Shown: in pieces, positions 42,632 to 52,148 of the stretch
How positions within the stretch are numbered: position 1 is the first letter of the stretch
How the letters are laid out: every line of letters begins with the position of its first letter
The notes under the pieces: model-generated
Databases searched by the model: none
What the model saw: the letters and a program-made list of their open reading frames with translations, nothing else
Told to the model about the DNA's origin: nothing
Program-made: the position numbers and the translations under genes
DNA from: Deltaproteobacteria bacterium
GTDB taxonomy: Bacteria > Myxococcota_A > UBA9160 > UBA4427
DNA length: 64,000 nucleotides
NCBI GenBank assembly: GCA_016713665.1
Contig: JADJOR010000002.1
Location: 558,001-622,000, forward strand
Reading direction: 5' to 3'

Positions 42632-44794
42632 GTGGCCGCCCCGCGCAACCGAAAGCCGGGCCGGAAACCCGAGGCGACCCCGGGCGGTCGCCGTGCGGCC
42701 TCCGGCAAGGACGGGCGCGAATTCGTCGCCGAGGCCGAAGAGATCCTCGAGCTGATGTGCACGGATCTCTGCCTGCTCCATGAGCAGCGCCACGGCGAGC
42801 GCGAGATCGACCCGGACCTGGTCCACCGTCTCTTCCGCTCCGCCCACACCCTGAAGGGCCTGGCCGGCCTCTTCGGCCTCGACGCCCTGCGTCACCTCGC
42901 CCACCGCCTCGAGGACGTCCTCGACGCGCTCCGCCTCGGTCGCATCGACGGGCGCTCGCCCGTCGTCGGACTGCTCGACGAGGGCGTCTCGACGATGCTG
43001 GCCCTGGTGTCGGGCTTCGAGGGGGAGGACGCGACGCGCGACGCCGTCGTCGCCCGGGCGGAGAATTTCCTCGCCGAGCTCGAGCGCGCCCTCGCCGAGC
43101 CGACCGGGGCGTCGCCCGACGGACTCGCCGCCGTCGCGCTCGACCCCTCGATCGTCCGCGCGCTCACCGAATACGAGGAGCACCGCCTGCGCGAGAACGT
43201 CGGCCGAGGTCGACCGATCGTCCTCGTCGACGCGACCTTCGAGCTGACCTCGTTCGAAGAAGGCCTCGCCGAGATCTCGGGCGCCGTCCGCGAGTCGGGC
43301 GAGATCATCTCGACCCTGCCTTCGGCGGCCGCCGCCGGCGACGGCAAGATCTGCTTCAGCCTGCTCGTGGCGACGGACCTCGAGCCGAGCCTGCTCGCGC
43401 GTCGCCTCGATCGCGCGAACGGATCGTTGAGCATCGTGCATCCCGGCCGGCCCGCCCGCGCGACGCGCCCCGCGGATCCCGCGCAGTCGCCCGCCGAGCC
43501 CGCCGGAGCGCATGCGTCCGCGGGGGGCGGGTTCGATGCATCGTCGTCCGGGGCGGCCACGGGGCCCGGCGCCGAGGATCGCCGCATCGAATCGCTCCGA
43601 TCGATCAGCGGATCCGTTCGCGTCGACATCGCCAAGCTCGACCTGCTGATGAATCTGGTCGGGGAGATGGCGAGCCAACGCACCGCCCTGACCGGCATCG
43701 TGATGCAACTCTCCGCCGACCCCCGCACGGCGCGCATCGGGACCGAGCTCGCGAAGATCCACAAGCTCCTCGACCGCAGGCTGAAGGCGCTGCAGGCCGG
43801 GGTGCTCGACGTCCGCATGGTGCCCCTCCGGCAGGTCTTCGAGAAGCTCTCGCGCGTCGTCCGGCGGCTCCGCATCGACCTCGAGAAGGACGCCCAGCTC
43901 GAGTTCACGGGCGGGGACACCGAGCTCGACAAGCTGATCGTCGAGCAGCTCGTCGATCCGCTGGTCCACGTCGTCCGCAACGCCTTCGACCACGCCCTCG
44001 AGTCGCCGGAGGCGCGTGCGGTCGCCGGGAAGCCTTCGATCGGAAGGATCCGGGTCGCGGCCTTTCAGCGCGGCAACCACGTCGTGATCGAGGTCGAGGA
44101 CGACGGCCGCGGCATGGACGTCGAATCCATCCACCGAAAGGCGATCGAGCGCGGAATCGTCTCCGCCGACGAGGCGCTGTCGGAGCGTGACGTCCTGGGC
44201 CTCGTCTTCGAGGCCGGTCTTTCGACGCGCGACGAGGTCTCCCAGACGAGCGGTCGCGGCGTCGGCATGGACGTCGTCCGTTCGAATCTCGCGGCGCTCG
44301 GCGGGCTCGTCGAGGTCCACAGCCGGAAGGGCCTCGGGACGACCATCACGATCACCCTCCCGATCACGCTCGCGATCATCCAGGCCCTGATCGTTCGCGT
44401 CGCGGGCGAGCGCTATGCGATCCCGCTCTCGTCGGTGAAGGAGACGCTGCGACTCGAGGACCATCGGGTCCTCCGCAGCGAGGCCCGCGAGCTGATCAGT
44501 CTGCGGGGCACGCCGCTGCTGCTCCGTCGCCTGGCCGACGAGTTCGAGATCGCCGATGCCGGCGCTGCGGAGCGCGGCTTCGTCGTCGTGCTGGGCATGG
44601 GCGAGCAGCGCCTCGGACTCGTCGTCGACGCGCTCGATGGCCAGCAGGACGTCGTGATCAAGCCGATCCAGGGCCCCGTCCGCCAGATCCGCGGCATCGC
44701 CGGGGCCACCGAGCTCGGCGATCGCATCGCGACCCTCGTGATCGACGTCTCCGCGCTGGTCGCCGAATCCTCGCGTCGTCGGGAGGCCGCATGA
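42632..44794 (+). CDS. cheA: Chemotaxis histidine kinase CheA
   Basis: The 720-residue kinase of the cluster. Domain order: HPt (His72 in RLFRSAHTLKGLAG), a P2-position domain at about 165-280 (FEEGLAEISGAVRESGEIIS), a Pro/Ala linker, P3 dimerisation (SVRVDIAKLDLLMNLVGEMA, about 330-395), the HATPase domain (HVVRNAFDHALESPEA N-box, EVEDDGRGMD and SGRGVGMDVVR G-boxes), and P5 CheW-like from about 585 (RVAGERYAIPLSSVKETLRL). All catalytic motifs are intact. The P2-position domain resembles that of ACF-type CheA proteins rather than the E. coli P2. The start is GTG 42632. Confidence 0.94.
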   Translation: MAAPRNRKPGRKPEATPGGRRAASGKDGREFVAEAEEILELMCTDLCLLHEQRHGEREIDPDLVHRLFRSAHTLKGLAGLFGLDALRHLAHRLEDVLDALRLGRIDGRSPVVGLLDEGVSTMLALVSGFEGEDATRDAVVARAENFLAELERALAEPTGASPDGLAAVALDPSIVRALTEYEEHRLRENVGRGRPIVLVDATFELTSFEEGLAEISGAVRESGEIISTLPSAAAAGDGKICFSLLVATDLEPSLLARRLDRANGSLSIVHPGRPARATRPADPAQSPAEPAGAHASAGGGFDASSSGAATGPGAEDRRIESLRSISGSVRVDIAKLDLLMNLVGEMASQRTALTGIVMQLSADPRTARIGTELAKIHKLLDRRLKALQAGVLDVRMVPLRQVFEKLSRVVRRLRIDLEKDAQLEFTGGDTELDKLIVEQLVDPLVHVVRNAFDHALESPEARAVAGKPSIGRIRVAAFQRGNHVVIEVEDDGRGMDVESIHRKAIERGIVSADEALSERDVLGLVFEAGLSTRDEVSQTSGRGVGMDVVRSNLAALGGLVEVHSRKGLGTTITITLPITLAIIQALIVRVAGERYAIPLSSVKETLRLEDHRVLRSEARELISLRGTPLLLRRLADEFEIADAGAAERGFVVVLGMGEQRLGLVVDALDGQQDVVIKPIQGPVRQIRGIAGATELGDRIATLVIDVSALVAESSRRREAA

Positions 44795-45336
44795 CGTCGG
44801 AGTCGACGAGCGCATCGGCGCCCGCCCTCCGCGGCGCGGTCTCCGGCGACTGGCTCGCGCTGTCGCGATCGGCGGCGCGTTCGTTTCATTCCGTCCCGAC
44901 CGTCGAAGAGCGCCGGGAGCTGCTCGTCGTCGAGGCCGCGGGCAGCCCCTATGCGATCGCGGTCGAGCGGGTCCGGGAGATCGTGCGTCTGGCGGCGATC
45001 ACGCGCATTCCGCGCACGCCGGCCTGGCTCGCCGGGGTCGTGGCGCTGCGGGGCGAGATCGTCGAGGTCGTCGATCTTCGTCGGCGGATCGGCTTGCCGC
45101 AGGCGGCGGTCACGCGCTCGAGTCGCATCGTCGTCATCCACGGCGACGAGGCGGGGATCGCGGGGATCCTGGTCGATGCGGTGAGGGGAGTCCTGCGCAT
45201 TCCCGAGCAGGACGTGCTGCCGACCGATGGTCGGGATTTCCGGGCCGTCGTCGAGATGGTGCGCACGCCGGACGGCTTCGTCGGGGTCCTCGACCTCGAG
45301 CGCGTTCTGGGGGCAGGCGATGAAGACGGTCGCTAG
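44791..45336 (+). CDS. cheW: CheW-like coupling protein 1
   Basis: A 181-residue adaptor that links receptors to CheA. The CheW fold covers about residues 40-175 (LLVVEAAGSPYAIAVERVRE, then RIPRTPAWLAGVVALRGEIV). A 40-residue N-terminal extension is unusual. It is coupled to cheA by ATGA and overlaps the second cheW by 17 bases. Confidence 0.9.
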   Translation: MTSESTSASAPALRGAVSGDWLALSRSAARSFHSVPTVEERRELLVVEAAGSPYAIAVERVREIVRLAAITRIPRTPAWLAGVVALRGEIVEVVDLRRRIGLPQAAVTRSSRIVVIHGDEAGIAGILVDAVRGVLRIPEQDVLPTDGRDFRAVVEMVRTPDGFVGVLDLERVLGAGDEDGR

Positions 45337-45826
45337 CACCGAGCGCGCCACGACGGCGACCGTCGACCTCGCCTGCTTCGAGCTCGCCGGGCAGACCTAT
45401 GCCGTGGCGATCGCCCACGTGCGCGAGATCCTGGTGACGCCCGCGGTGACGCGGTTGCCCGACTCGCCTCCGGTCGTCGAAGGGGTGATCGATCTGCGGG
45501 GCATGCTGATTCCCGTCGTGGACCTCGCGCGGCTGCTCGTCCGCGACGACCGCCCGACCGGACCGCGCGCGCGGACCTTCGTCGTCGCCGTCCGCGACTT
45601 CATCGTCGGATTCCGGGTCGAACGTGCGACCCGCGTCGTGGCCGTCCCCGTTTCGAGTCTCGAGCCCGTTCCGGAGCTCGCTCGCGAGCTGGGCTGCCGG
45701 GTCGTCGCCGCGGCTTTCCGGCGGTCCGACCAGGATCCGATCCTCGTGATCGATCTCGAGGTGCTCGTCGATCGCGTGCTCGGGGAGTCGACGGTGCGGC
45801 CACGGGGCGAGGGGGTGGCCGCATGA
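45320..45826 (+). CDS. cheW: CheW-like coupling protein 2
   Basis: A second CheW, 168 residues, starting at ATG 45320 inside the end of the first. CFELAGQTYAVAIAHVREIL, RLPDSPPVVEGVIDLRGMLI and VDLARLL are canonical. It is only distantly similar to the first copy, so the two probably occupy different positions in the array (receptor versus CheA contacts). It is coupled to the receptor gene by ATGA. Confidence 0.9.
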   Translation: MKTVASTERATTATVDLACFELAGQTYAVAIAHVREILVTPAVTRLPDSPPVVEGVIDLRGMLIPVVDLARLLVRDDRPTGPRARTFVVAVRDFIVGFRVERATRVVAVPVSSLEPVPELARELGCRVVAAAFRRSDQDPILVIDLEVLVDRVLGESTVRPRGEGVAA

Positions 45827-47925
45827 GGTCCTCCGACTCCGCTCCGATCGATCGCGCGCTCGAGCTGCGCGCGGCGCGCCAGCGCCTCGTCGTCACGCTG
45901 GCCTGTCTCGCGGTCGCCGGCTGCGATCTCGTGCTGACCGCGGGGCTCCTGCGAGGTCTCGCCTGCTTCGTCGGCGCCTCGCTGCTCGCGACGGCCGGGC
46001 TTCGCTTCGCTCCAGGCATGCGTCGGACCGTCAGGCCGTTCGGTCAGGTCGCCGCGGTCTTCCTGAGCACGTCGGCTCCGCTCCTCGTCGCGCCGGTCTG
46101 GGTGGCGGCGATCGATCCCGGGTCGGGGCTTTCGGCCATGCCGTGGCGACATGTCCTGGTGTTGGCAGTCGTCTGGCCGGCGATCGGATCGGCGATCGCC
46201 GCGCAGTGGCTGGGGGTCGAGCGCGCTCGCTGCGTTCTCGAGGACCGCGCACGGAATCCCGAGAGCGCCCTGGCCCGATCCTCCGAGACGACGCCGAGTG
46301 CGCCGGGGGCGGCGATCGGAGTCGTCGTCGGCGGCCTGCTGGTCTGGCTCGCCGAGGGCATCTTCCTGGCCTCGATGCCGGGGTTCGGGGCCGCGCGCAT
46401 CAGCCTGGCGGCGCTGCTGTATGGCGCAATCGGTCTCGGAGTCGCCGCGCTCACGGGGCGCTGGATCCGTCGTCTTCTCGGCGTCGCCGCCGAACGGGCG
46501 CGGCTCGATGCGGTCGCCGCCGTCGATCGCTTCGATCGGGACGCCGCGTGCGCCCTCGAGCCTCTCGAGTCCCGACTCGAAGCGATCGCCCCGATCTCCG
46601 CGGCCCTCGAGCAGGAGCGGAATCGGCTCGCGCGCGATCAGTCCAACGCGATCGAAGCGGCTCGGGCTCTCTGGCCCGCCCCGTCCGCGGGAGGCGATGG
46701 GACCGTCGAGCTCGCCGAACGGATCGAACGTTGCCATGACCACGTCCAGGCGCTTCGGGCTGCAGGTCAGGGCACCGTCGATCGGGAGCAAGGCCTCGCT
46801 CAACGCGTCGAGACGGCCGCGCGCGGGCTCGTCGCGATCGACCAGGCGTCGCGTGCGATGTCGAGTCGCATGCTGCGCATCGCGGGCGCTTCGAGAGATT
46901 CGACGACGAGTCTCGCCGAGCTCGTCGACGCGATGCGTTCGGTCGACGGGGCAGCCGAATCGATCCACGAGCTCTCGAGCTCCCTCGTCGCGCGGGCAGA
47001 GCAGGGCCGCGCGCGCTTCGCCGAGACGGTGACCGGGATGGAGGCGATCCGAACGGCGACCGAGGCCGCCGAGTCGATCATTCGGGGTCTCGATGCGCGC
47101 ACGCGGGAAATCGGCGGGATTCTCGACGTCATCGACGAGGTCGGGGATCAGACGAGCCTGCTGGCTCTGAACGCGGCGATCATCGCGGCCCAGGCCGGGG
47201 AGCACGGACGGGCCTTTTCGGTCGTCGCCGAGGAGATCCGCGATCTCGCGGATCGCGTGCTGGTCAGCACGAAGGAGATCGGGGGACTCATCCAATCGGT
47301 CCAGACGGAGAGCGAGCGGGCGATCGGCGCGATCGAGACCGGGGCACGCTCCGTCCGCGACGGCGAGTCCCTCGCCGCGGAGGTCGGCCGCACGCTCGAG
47401 GAGATCACCCGCGCGTCCCACGCCACGCGCTCGCAGATCTCCTCGGTCGTGAGTGCCGTCGAGCAGCAGTCGGGCAGCCTCGACCGCGCGGTCGAGCTCG
47501 CGAGCCGCGTCGAGGAATCCGTTCGCGAGATCGAGTCCGCCGACGTCGACCGGACCCGGAATCACGCCGTCGTCGCCGAGACGATGCTCGGCCTGCGAGA
47601 CGCCGCGACGAGCCTGCGGAGCCTGGTCCTCGAGCAGTCGGCGGGTCTCGCGCGCATCGACGGCGAGCTCGGTGGCGCGCTCGACTCGGCGCGCGGGCTG
47701 GCCGCGGTGCTCGAGGGACGGGCGAGTGCAGGTCAGGGGGTCGTCCGTCTGATCGAGACGGGCGGAGAGCGGGTCCGTTCGATCGGATCGATCGGTGCCG
47801 AGCTGGTCGCGGCGCACGAGGCGATTCGCTTCGCGACCGGCGCGCTGCGCGCGCGCTCGACTCGAATGGACGTCCAGTCAACGCGCTCGGGCGAGCCTGC
47901 TCGAGCGATGGGAGAGGGCTCATGA
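45823..47925 (+). CDS. Methyl-accepting chemotaxis receptor with a six-helix membrane domain
   Basis: A 700-residue MCP. Residues about 20-225 hold about six TM helices (LVVTLACLAVAGCDLVLTAG up to SLAALLYGAIGLGVAALTG) with short loops, so there is no periplasmic ligand domain and sensing must be within the membrane or cytoplasmic. The signalling hairpin tip is clear (DQTSLLALNAAIIAAQAGEH, then GRAFSVVAEEIRDLADR). Relative to the common AAIEAARAGE, the receptor-trimer residues Glu and Arg are replaced by Ile and Gln. The C-terminal end lacks a CheR-docking pentapeptide of the NWETF kind. It is coupled to the flanking genes by ATGA overlaps. Confidence 0.9.
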   Translation: MRSSDSAPIDRALELRAARQRLVVTLACLAVAGCDLVLTAGLLRGLACFVGASLLATAGLRFAPGMRRTVRPFGQVAAVFLSTSAPLLVAPVWVAAIDPGSGLSAMPWRHVLVLAVVWPAIGSAIAAQWLGVERARCVLEDRARNPESALARSSETTPSAPGAAIGVVVGGLLVWLAEGIFLASMPGFGAARISLAALLYGAIGLGVAALTGRWIRRLLGVAAERARLDAVAAVDRFDRDAACALEPLESRLEAIAPISAALEQERNRLARDQSNAIEAARALWPAPSAGGDGTVELAERIERCHDHVQALRAAGQGTVDREQGLAQRVETAARGLVAIDQASRAMSSRMLRIAGASRDSTTSLAELVDAMRSVDGAAESIHELSSSLVARAEQGRARFAETVTGMEAIRTATEAAESIIRGLDARTREIGGILDVIDEVGDQTSLLALNAAIIAAQAGEHGRAFSVVAEEIRDLADRVLVSTKEIGGLIQSVQTESERAIGAIETGARSVRDGESLAAEVGRTLEEITRASHATRSQISSVVSAVEQQSGSLDRAVELASRVEESVREIESADVDRTRNHAVVAETMLGLRDAATSLRSLVLEQSAGLARIDGELGGALDSARGLAAVLEGRASAGQGVVRLIETGGERVRSIGSIGAELVAAHEAIRFATGALRARSTRMDVQSTRSGEPARAMGEGS

Positions 47926-48968
47926 TCGCTGTTTGTCCGAAGTGCAGTGCTCGCTATCGCGTCGATACGGAGCGAGTCGGGCCGGAAGGCGCGAAGCTCC
48001 GGTGCACGAAGTGCTCGGCGCTCTTCCTCGTCCGGCTTCCCGGCGCGGCTGCGTCTACGCCGGGCGTGGCCGTCGCGCCGGGCGTCGCCCGTCCCGCGTC
48101 GACCTCCGCGTCGACCTCCGCTTCGACGACGGGTCCGGCTCCGGTCGAGGCCGGGAGCCGTCGCGAGGGCGAACGCCTCGTGCTCGTCGCGGACTCGAAC
48201 GAGGCGCGAGGCAAGCTCTCCGTCGAGGCGATTCGAGGCTTTGGCCTCGGCGCCGAGCTCGTGCACGACGGCGTCGAGGCCATGCTCGCGATCCAGCGCA
48301 TGCTCCCGGAGGCCGTGGTCCTCGATGTGGGGCTGCCGCGCATGTACGGCTTCCAGATCTGCGAGGTCGTCAAGCGAAACGAGAGTCTCAGGGCCACCAC
48401 GGTCGTGCTCGTCGGCTCCGTCCACGATCCGAGCCGCTATCGGCGGGAGCCCGCGGAGCTCTACGGGGCCGACGTGTATCTCGAGCCGGCCGATCTCCCC
48501 GACGGTCTGCACACGATCCTGCGCGAGCGGGGCCTGCTCGTCGGGGGCGAGTCCGCGATGCGGGGGCCGGTGCGGCAGGATGCGCCGGTCGTCGAGCGAC
48601 CGATCGCGGCGCCGCCGCGTCCGACTCCGCCGATTCCCTCTGCACCGCCGATCCCGGCCCCGATCGCGCCGTCGTCCGCTCCGACTTCTTCGGCGGCTTC
48701 GCAGGCCTCGGGCGACCCGGCTCGGGCCGAGGAGCGCGAGCGGGCGCGTCGGCTCGCGCGGATCGCGGTGTCCGAGATGCTTCTCTACCAGCCCGAGAAG
48801 TTCGCGCAGGCCTGCCGGGAGGGCACGCTCGAGCGGGTCCTCGAGATGGAGATCCAGGAGGCGCGCGCGCTGATCCGTCAGCGGATCGGGCCCGAGGTCC
48901 GGGCCGAGGCCGACTTCGTCCTCGAGGAGCTGCAGCGCGTCGCGCGCGAGCGCGGGGCGAAGGCATGA
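47922..48968 (+). CDS. Zinc-ribbon (MJ0042) protein with a receiver domain
   Basis: A 348-residue protein. The N-terminus is an MJ0042-type zinc ribbon (MIAVCPKCSARYRVD, then KLRCTKCSALFLV), common in Myxococcota. A Ser/Thr/Pro linker includes 12-bp DNA repeats (48093-48125) encoding STSAS. A receiver domain follows (LVLVADSNEARGKLSVEAIR, Asp in AVVLDVGLPRMYG), then a Pro-rich linker. The helical C-terminal domain (about 270-345, AEERERARRLARIAVSEMLL) ends with ALIRQRIGPEVRAEADFVLE. It is embedded in the chemosensory operon and coupled on both sides, so it is probably an accessory phospho-signalling protein. Confidence 0.78.
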   Translation: MIAVCPKCSARYRVDTERVGPEGAKLRCTKCSALFLVRLPGAAASTPGVAVAPGVARPASTSASTSASTTGPAPVEAGSRREGERLVLVADSNEARGKLSVEAIRGFGLGAELVHDGVEAMLAIQRMLPEAVVLDVGLPRMYGFQICEVVKRNESLRATTVVLVGSVHDPSRYRREPAELYGADVYLEPADLPDGLHTILRERGLLVGGESAMRGPVRQDAPVVERPIAAPPRPTPPIPSAPPIPAPIAPSSAPTSSAASQASGDPARAEERERARRLARIAVSEMLLYQPEKFAQACREGTLERVLEMEIQEARALIRQRIGPEVRAEADFVLEELQRVARERGAKA

Positions 48969-51064
48969 GCGGCGCGCTCTCCGGGCCGGAGCGCGATGCA
49001 CTGCTCGACGGGCTCGCGAGCTCGAGCGAGGAGGTGCGTCGGCTCGCCGTAGAGCAGCTGCTCCGGCTGCCGGGCGACGAGGCGGTGCCTCTGCTCGTCG
49101 AACGTCTCGGCGACGAAGCCTGGCGGGTGCGCAAGGCTGCGATCGAGCGTCTGATCGTCTGCCGCGACGACGGGCTCGTCCTGCCGGGGCTGATCTCGGC
49201 GCTCGCCGACGGCGAGAATCCCGGACGCCGCAATGCGGCCTCCGAGGCCCTCGTCGCGCTGTCGGCGCGCGCGATCGACGCGCTCGTCGCCGCCGCCGCG
49301 AGTTCCGACGCCGACGTCCGGAAGCTCGCGATCGACACGCTCGCGGCGATCGGCGACGGGGAATGCCGCGCGGTCTTCGTCCGCGCGCTTGCCGACGGCG
49401 ACGTCAACGTGCGGGCGGCGGCCGCCGACGCGCTCGGCGGGGTCGGGGGCGTCGGGGAGATCGGCGAGCTCCTGCGCGTCGGGACCTCCGCGTCCGAAGC
49501 GCCGCTCGTGCGCCTCTCGGCGCTGCGCTCTCTCGAGCGCCTCGGGGCGAGCGTCTCCGTCGACAGGCTGTCGGACGCGCTCGCGCATCCCCAGCTCCTG
49601 CCGGCGGCGCTCGAGCTGCTCGGACATTCGACGGATCCGGCGGCACCCCCGCAGCTCGAGAAGGCGCTCTCGAGCGGCGTGCGGAGCGTGCGCGAGAGCG
49701 CGATCGGCGCGGTGCTGCGGCAGCTCGCCCGGCTCGACGGCGCGGAGGCCGAGCGGCTCTGCGAGCGACTGCGCACCGTCGCCCACGCCGATCCGGCGCT
49801 CGCACTGCGCTGCTGCGAAGGTTTGACGGGCGAGGACGGGGCGCGGCGGATCGCGCTGATCCAGCTCCTCGGCATCATCGCGGACGAGCGATCCGTCCTG
49901 CCGCTGCTCGAAGCCGGACGCGACGAGGCCTCACGCGATCTGGTCGACTCGACGCTCTGCGCGCTCGGGGACGTCACGGTCGAGGCCCTGCGGCACGGAT
50001 GGGACGCGCTCGAGGTCGACCTCGAGATGCGCGCTTGTGGCGTGCTCGGACGGATCGGAGGCGAAGCGGCCGAGATGCTGCTCGTCTCGGCTCTGATGGG
50101 CGAACGGGCGGCCTGCGTCGGGCGCGCGGCGCTCGCCCTCGGCGACGGGGCCTACTATCGCCGGATGCCGGATCTCGTGCGCCGGCTCGATCGGGCGGCC
50201 GCCGAGGAAGACGGGGAGTCCCGCGAGCTCGTCGAGGAGCTCATCGCTTCGGTCGTGCGGCTGGCCGAGCGTGCGGAGTCGGCCGATCCCGCGATCCACT
50301 TCCAGCTGGTCGACGTGCTGATCAGCCGACTGGGCGGTGCGACCCCTGCGCTCCGGGTCGCGATCGCCCGGGTCCTCGCACGCATCGGAGGACCGCAGGA
50401 CGTCGACGTGATCGAGTATCTCGCGAAGGACGCATCGCCTCCCGTGCGCCGCGCTGCCGTCGAGGCTCTCGCCCGGCTCGACGGCGAGCGGACCTGGACT
50501 GCGGTGCGACGGGCACTCGGCGACGAGTCGAGCGGCGTGCGGATCGCTGCCGCCGGTGCGCTCGCCGCTTCCGCGTCGCCCACGGCGTTCGAGGATCTCG
50601 AGCGGCTTGCGGGCGACGGGGATCCGCGGGTCGCGGCTGCCGCCGTCCGGGCGGCGGGGGACGTGTACGCGCGCTCCGGGACGGTCCCCGGAGCCGGCGA
50701 ATCGTGGCTCGCCCGCCCGCTCGCGCGCGAGCCGATCGTGGCCCTCGCGGTCCTCGAAGTCCTGGGCCGGCTCGGCGGGACTTCGGCGGCGGCTCTCGCC
50801 GCGACGGCCCTCGAACGCCCCGAGCCCGACGTCGTCCGCGCCGCCGCGAGCTGCCTCGCGCGCCATGGCGCGACCGACGATCTGACCCGCCTCGTTGCGT
50901 TGATCGCCCACGCCGATTGGTCGGTGCGTGCGGGGGCCGTCGAGGCGCTCACCGCCCGCCGCTTCCGCCGAGCCCTGCCGGCGATGCTTCGGCGCCTCGA
51001 CGTCGAAGAGGATGCCTACGTGCGCGATGCGTTGCTCGAAGCCGCCCGAAGGCTCGAGGAGTGA
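48965..51064 (+). CDS. HEAT-repeat scaffold protein of the chemosensory operon
   Basis: A 699-residue soluble protein built almost wholly of HEAT repeats (for example AWRVRKAAIERLIVCRDDGL, VNVRAAAADALGGVGGVGEI, PPVRRAAVEALARLDGERTW and WSVRAGAVEALTARRFRRAL). About 15-18 units run along the full length, as in PBS-lyase/HEAT superhelices that bind proteins. It has no enzyme domain. It is coupled by ATGA to the receiver protein and followed by cheR. HEAT proteins accompany some deltaproteobacterial chemosensory clusters, but their role is not established; a scaffold or array regulator is likely. Confidence 0.83.
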   Translation: MSGALSGPERDALLDGLASSSEEVRRLAVEQLLRLPGDEAVPLLVERLGDEAWRVRKAAIERLIVCRDDGLVLPGLISALADGENPGRRNAASEALVALSARAIDALVAAAASSDADVRKLAIDTLAAIGDGECRAVFVRALADGDVNVRAAAADALGGVGGVGEIGELLRVGTSASEAPLVRLSALRSLERLGASVSVDRLSDALAHPQLLPAALELLGHSTDPAAPPQLEKALSSGVRSVRESAIGAVLRQLARLDGAEAERLCERLRTVAHADPALALRCCEGLTGEDGARRIALIQLLGIIADERSVLPLLEAGRDEASRDLVDSTLCALGDVTVEALRHGWDALEVDLEMRACGVLGRIGGEAAEMLLVSALMGERAACVGRAALALGDGAYYRRMPDLVRRLDRAAAEEDGESRELVEELIASVVRLAERAESADPAIHFQLVDVLISRLGGATPALRVAIARVLARIGGPQDVDVIEYLAKDASPPVRRAAVEALARLDGERTWTAVRRALGDESSGVRIAAAGALAASASPTAFEDLERLAGDGDPRVAAAAVRAAGDVYARSGTVPGAGESWLARPLAREPIVALAVLEVLGRLGGTSAAALAATALERPEPDVVRAAASCLARHGATDDLTRLVALIAHADWSVRAGAVEALTARRFRRALPAMLRRLDVEEDAYVRDALLEAARRLEE

Positions 51065-51074
51065 GCGGAGCACC

Positions 51075-51989
51075 ATGACGGAAGGCACGCCGAAGCCTGC
51101 GCTCTCCGACGCCGAGTTCCGCCTGTTCGCGTCGCTCCTGCGCGATCGTGCCGGTCTCCATTTCGACGAATCGAACCGCTTCATCGTCGAGCGGCGGATC
51201 GCGCGGCGGATCGAGGAGACCGACACGGGATCTTTCGCGTCCTATCTCTACCAGCTGCGCCACGGCGAAGGCGCAGAGGAAGAGCTCGCGAACCTGATCG
51301 ATCACCTGACCACGCACGAGACCTACTTCTTTCGTGAGCGTTCGCCCCTCGAGGCCCTGGTGCGCGAGATCATCCCGGAGCTCAGGGGGCGGGCTGAAGG
51401 GGCGAGTCGGCCGGTGCAGATCTGGTCGGCGGGCTGCGCGAGCGGCGAAGAGCCCTATTCGGTCGTGATTCTGGGGCTGGAGGCGGGGCTTTCGCCCGGT
51501 CGGGATTTCCAGGTCGTGGCCAGCGACATCTCCCGCTCGGTGCTCGCCCGGGCTCGCACGGGGCTCTACCGCGATTCGTCGTTCCGCGATGCGGACGAGT
51601 CGCTTCGCCAGCGCTATTTCTCGCGCAAGGACGGAGTCTCCAAGATCTCCGACGAGATCCGGCGTCACGTCGACTTCATGCATCTCAATCTGGTCGACGA
51701 GGCGAAGCTCGCGTTGCTCGGCACGATGGACGTGATCCTCTGCCGGAACGTCATCATCTACTTCGATCTCGCCACCAGGCGGCGGGTGATGAAGAGCTTC
51801 CACGACAAGCTCCGGCCCGGCGGCTGCCTCCTGCTCGGCCACTCGGAGTCCCTCGCGAACGTCACGACGGCCTTCGAGCTGAAACACCTGAAGCGGGACC
51901 TCGTCTATCGCCGGCCCGTTCTCGGTGAGGAGCCGGATGCAATCTGGCACGAGGTAGCCCGGGCGGCTCTCGAAGCTTCCGACGATTGA
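51075..51989 (+). CDS. cheR: Chemoreceptor methyltransferase CheR
   Basis: It methylates receptor glutamates with S-adenosylmethionine. The 304 residues contain the N-terminal helical domain (FASLLRDRAGLHFDESNRFI), the receptor-binding part ending in LTTHETYFFRERSPLEAL, the SAM-binding IWSAGCASGEEPYSVVIL, and DVILCRNVIIYFD. All family motifs are intact. No partner methylesterase gene (cheB) or deamidase (cheD) lies in the window. Confidence 0.95.
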   Translation: MTEGTPKPALSDAEFRLFASLLRDRAGLHFDESNRFIVERRIARRIEETDTGSFASYLYQLRHGEGAEEELANLIDHLTTHETYFFRERSPLEALVREIIPELRGRAEGASRPVQIWSAGCASGEEPYSVVILGLEAGLSPGRDFQVVASDISRSVLARARTGLYRDSSFRDADESLRQRYFSRKDGVSKISDEIRRHVDFMHLNLVDEAKLALLGTMDVILCRNVIIYFDLATRRRVMKSFHDKLRPGGCLLLGHSESLANVTTAFELKHLKRDLVYRRPVLGEEPDAIWHEVARAALEASDD

Positions 51990-52148
51990 GGCCGGGGAGG
52001 GGCGGAGGCGCCCGCCGACCGGGCCCCGGGTCGCTGCGGCCGGACGGATCCCCGCTCAAGTCGGGCGCGGGGCCGGTCGAGTCGTGCGGACGAGTGGACC
52101 GCATCCGGCAGGACGTCGGAGGGCAGCTCGAGGGGAGGCAGACCGCCG

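Noticed and set aside
42128..44815. 895-residue antisense ORF across cheA
   Set aside because: It mirrors cheA, and no domain is recognisable.
48093..48125. Short tandem repeat as a possible CRISPR or regulatory array
   Set aside because: It is a 12-bp coding repeat (STSAS linker) in frame within the zinc-ribbon receiver protein. It has no spacers.
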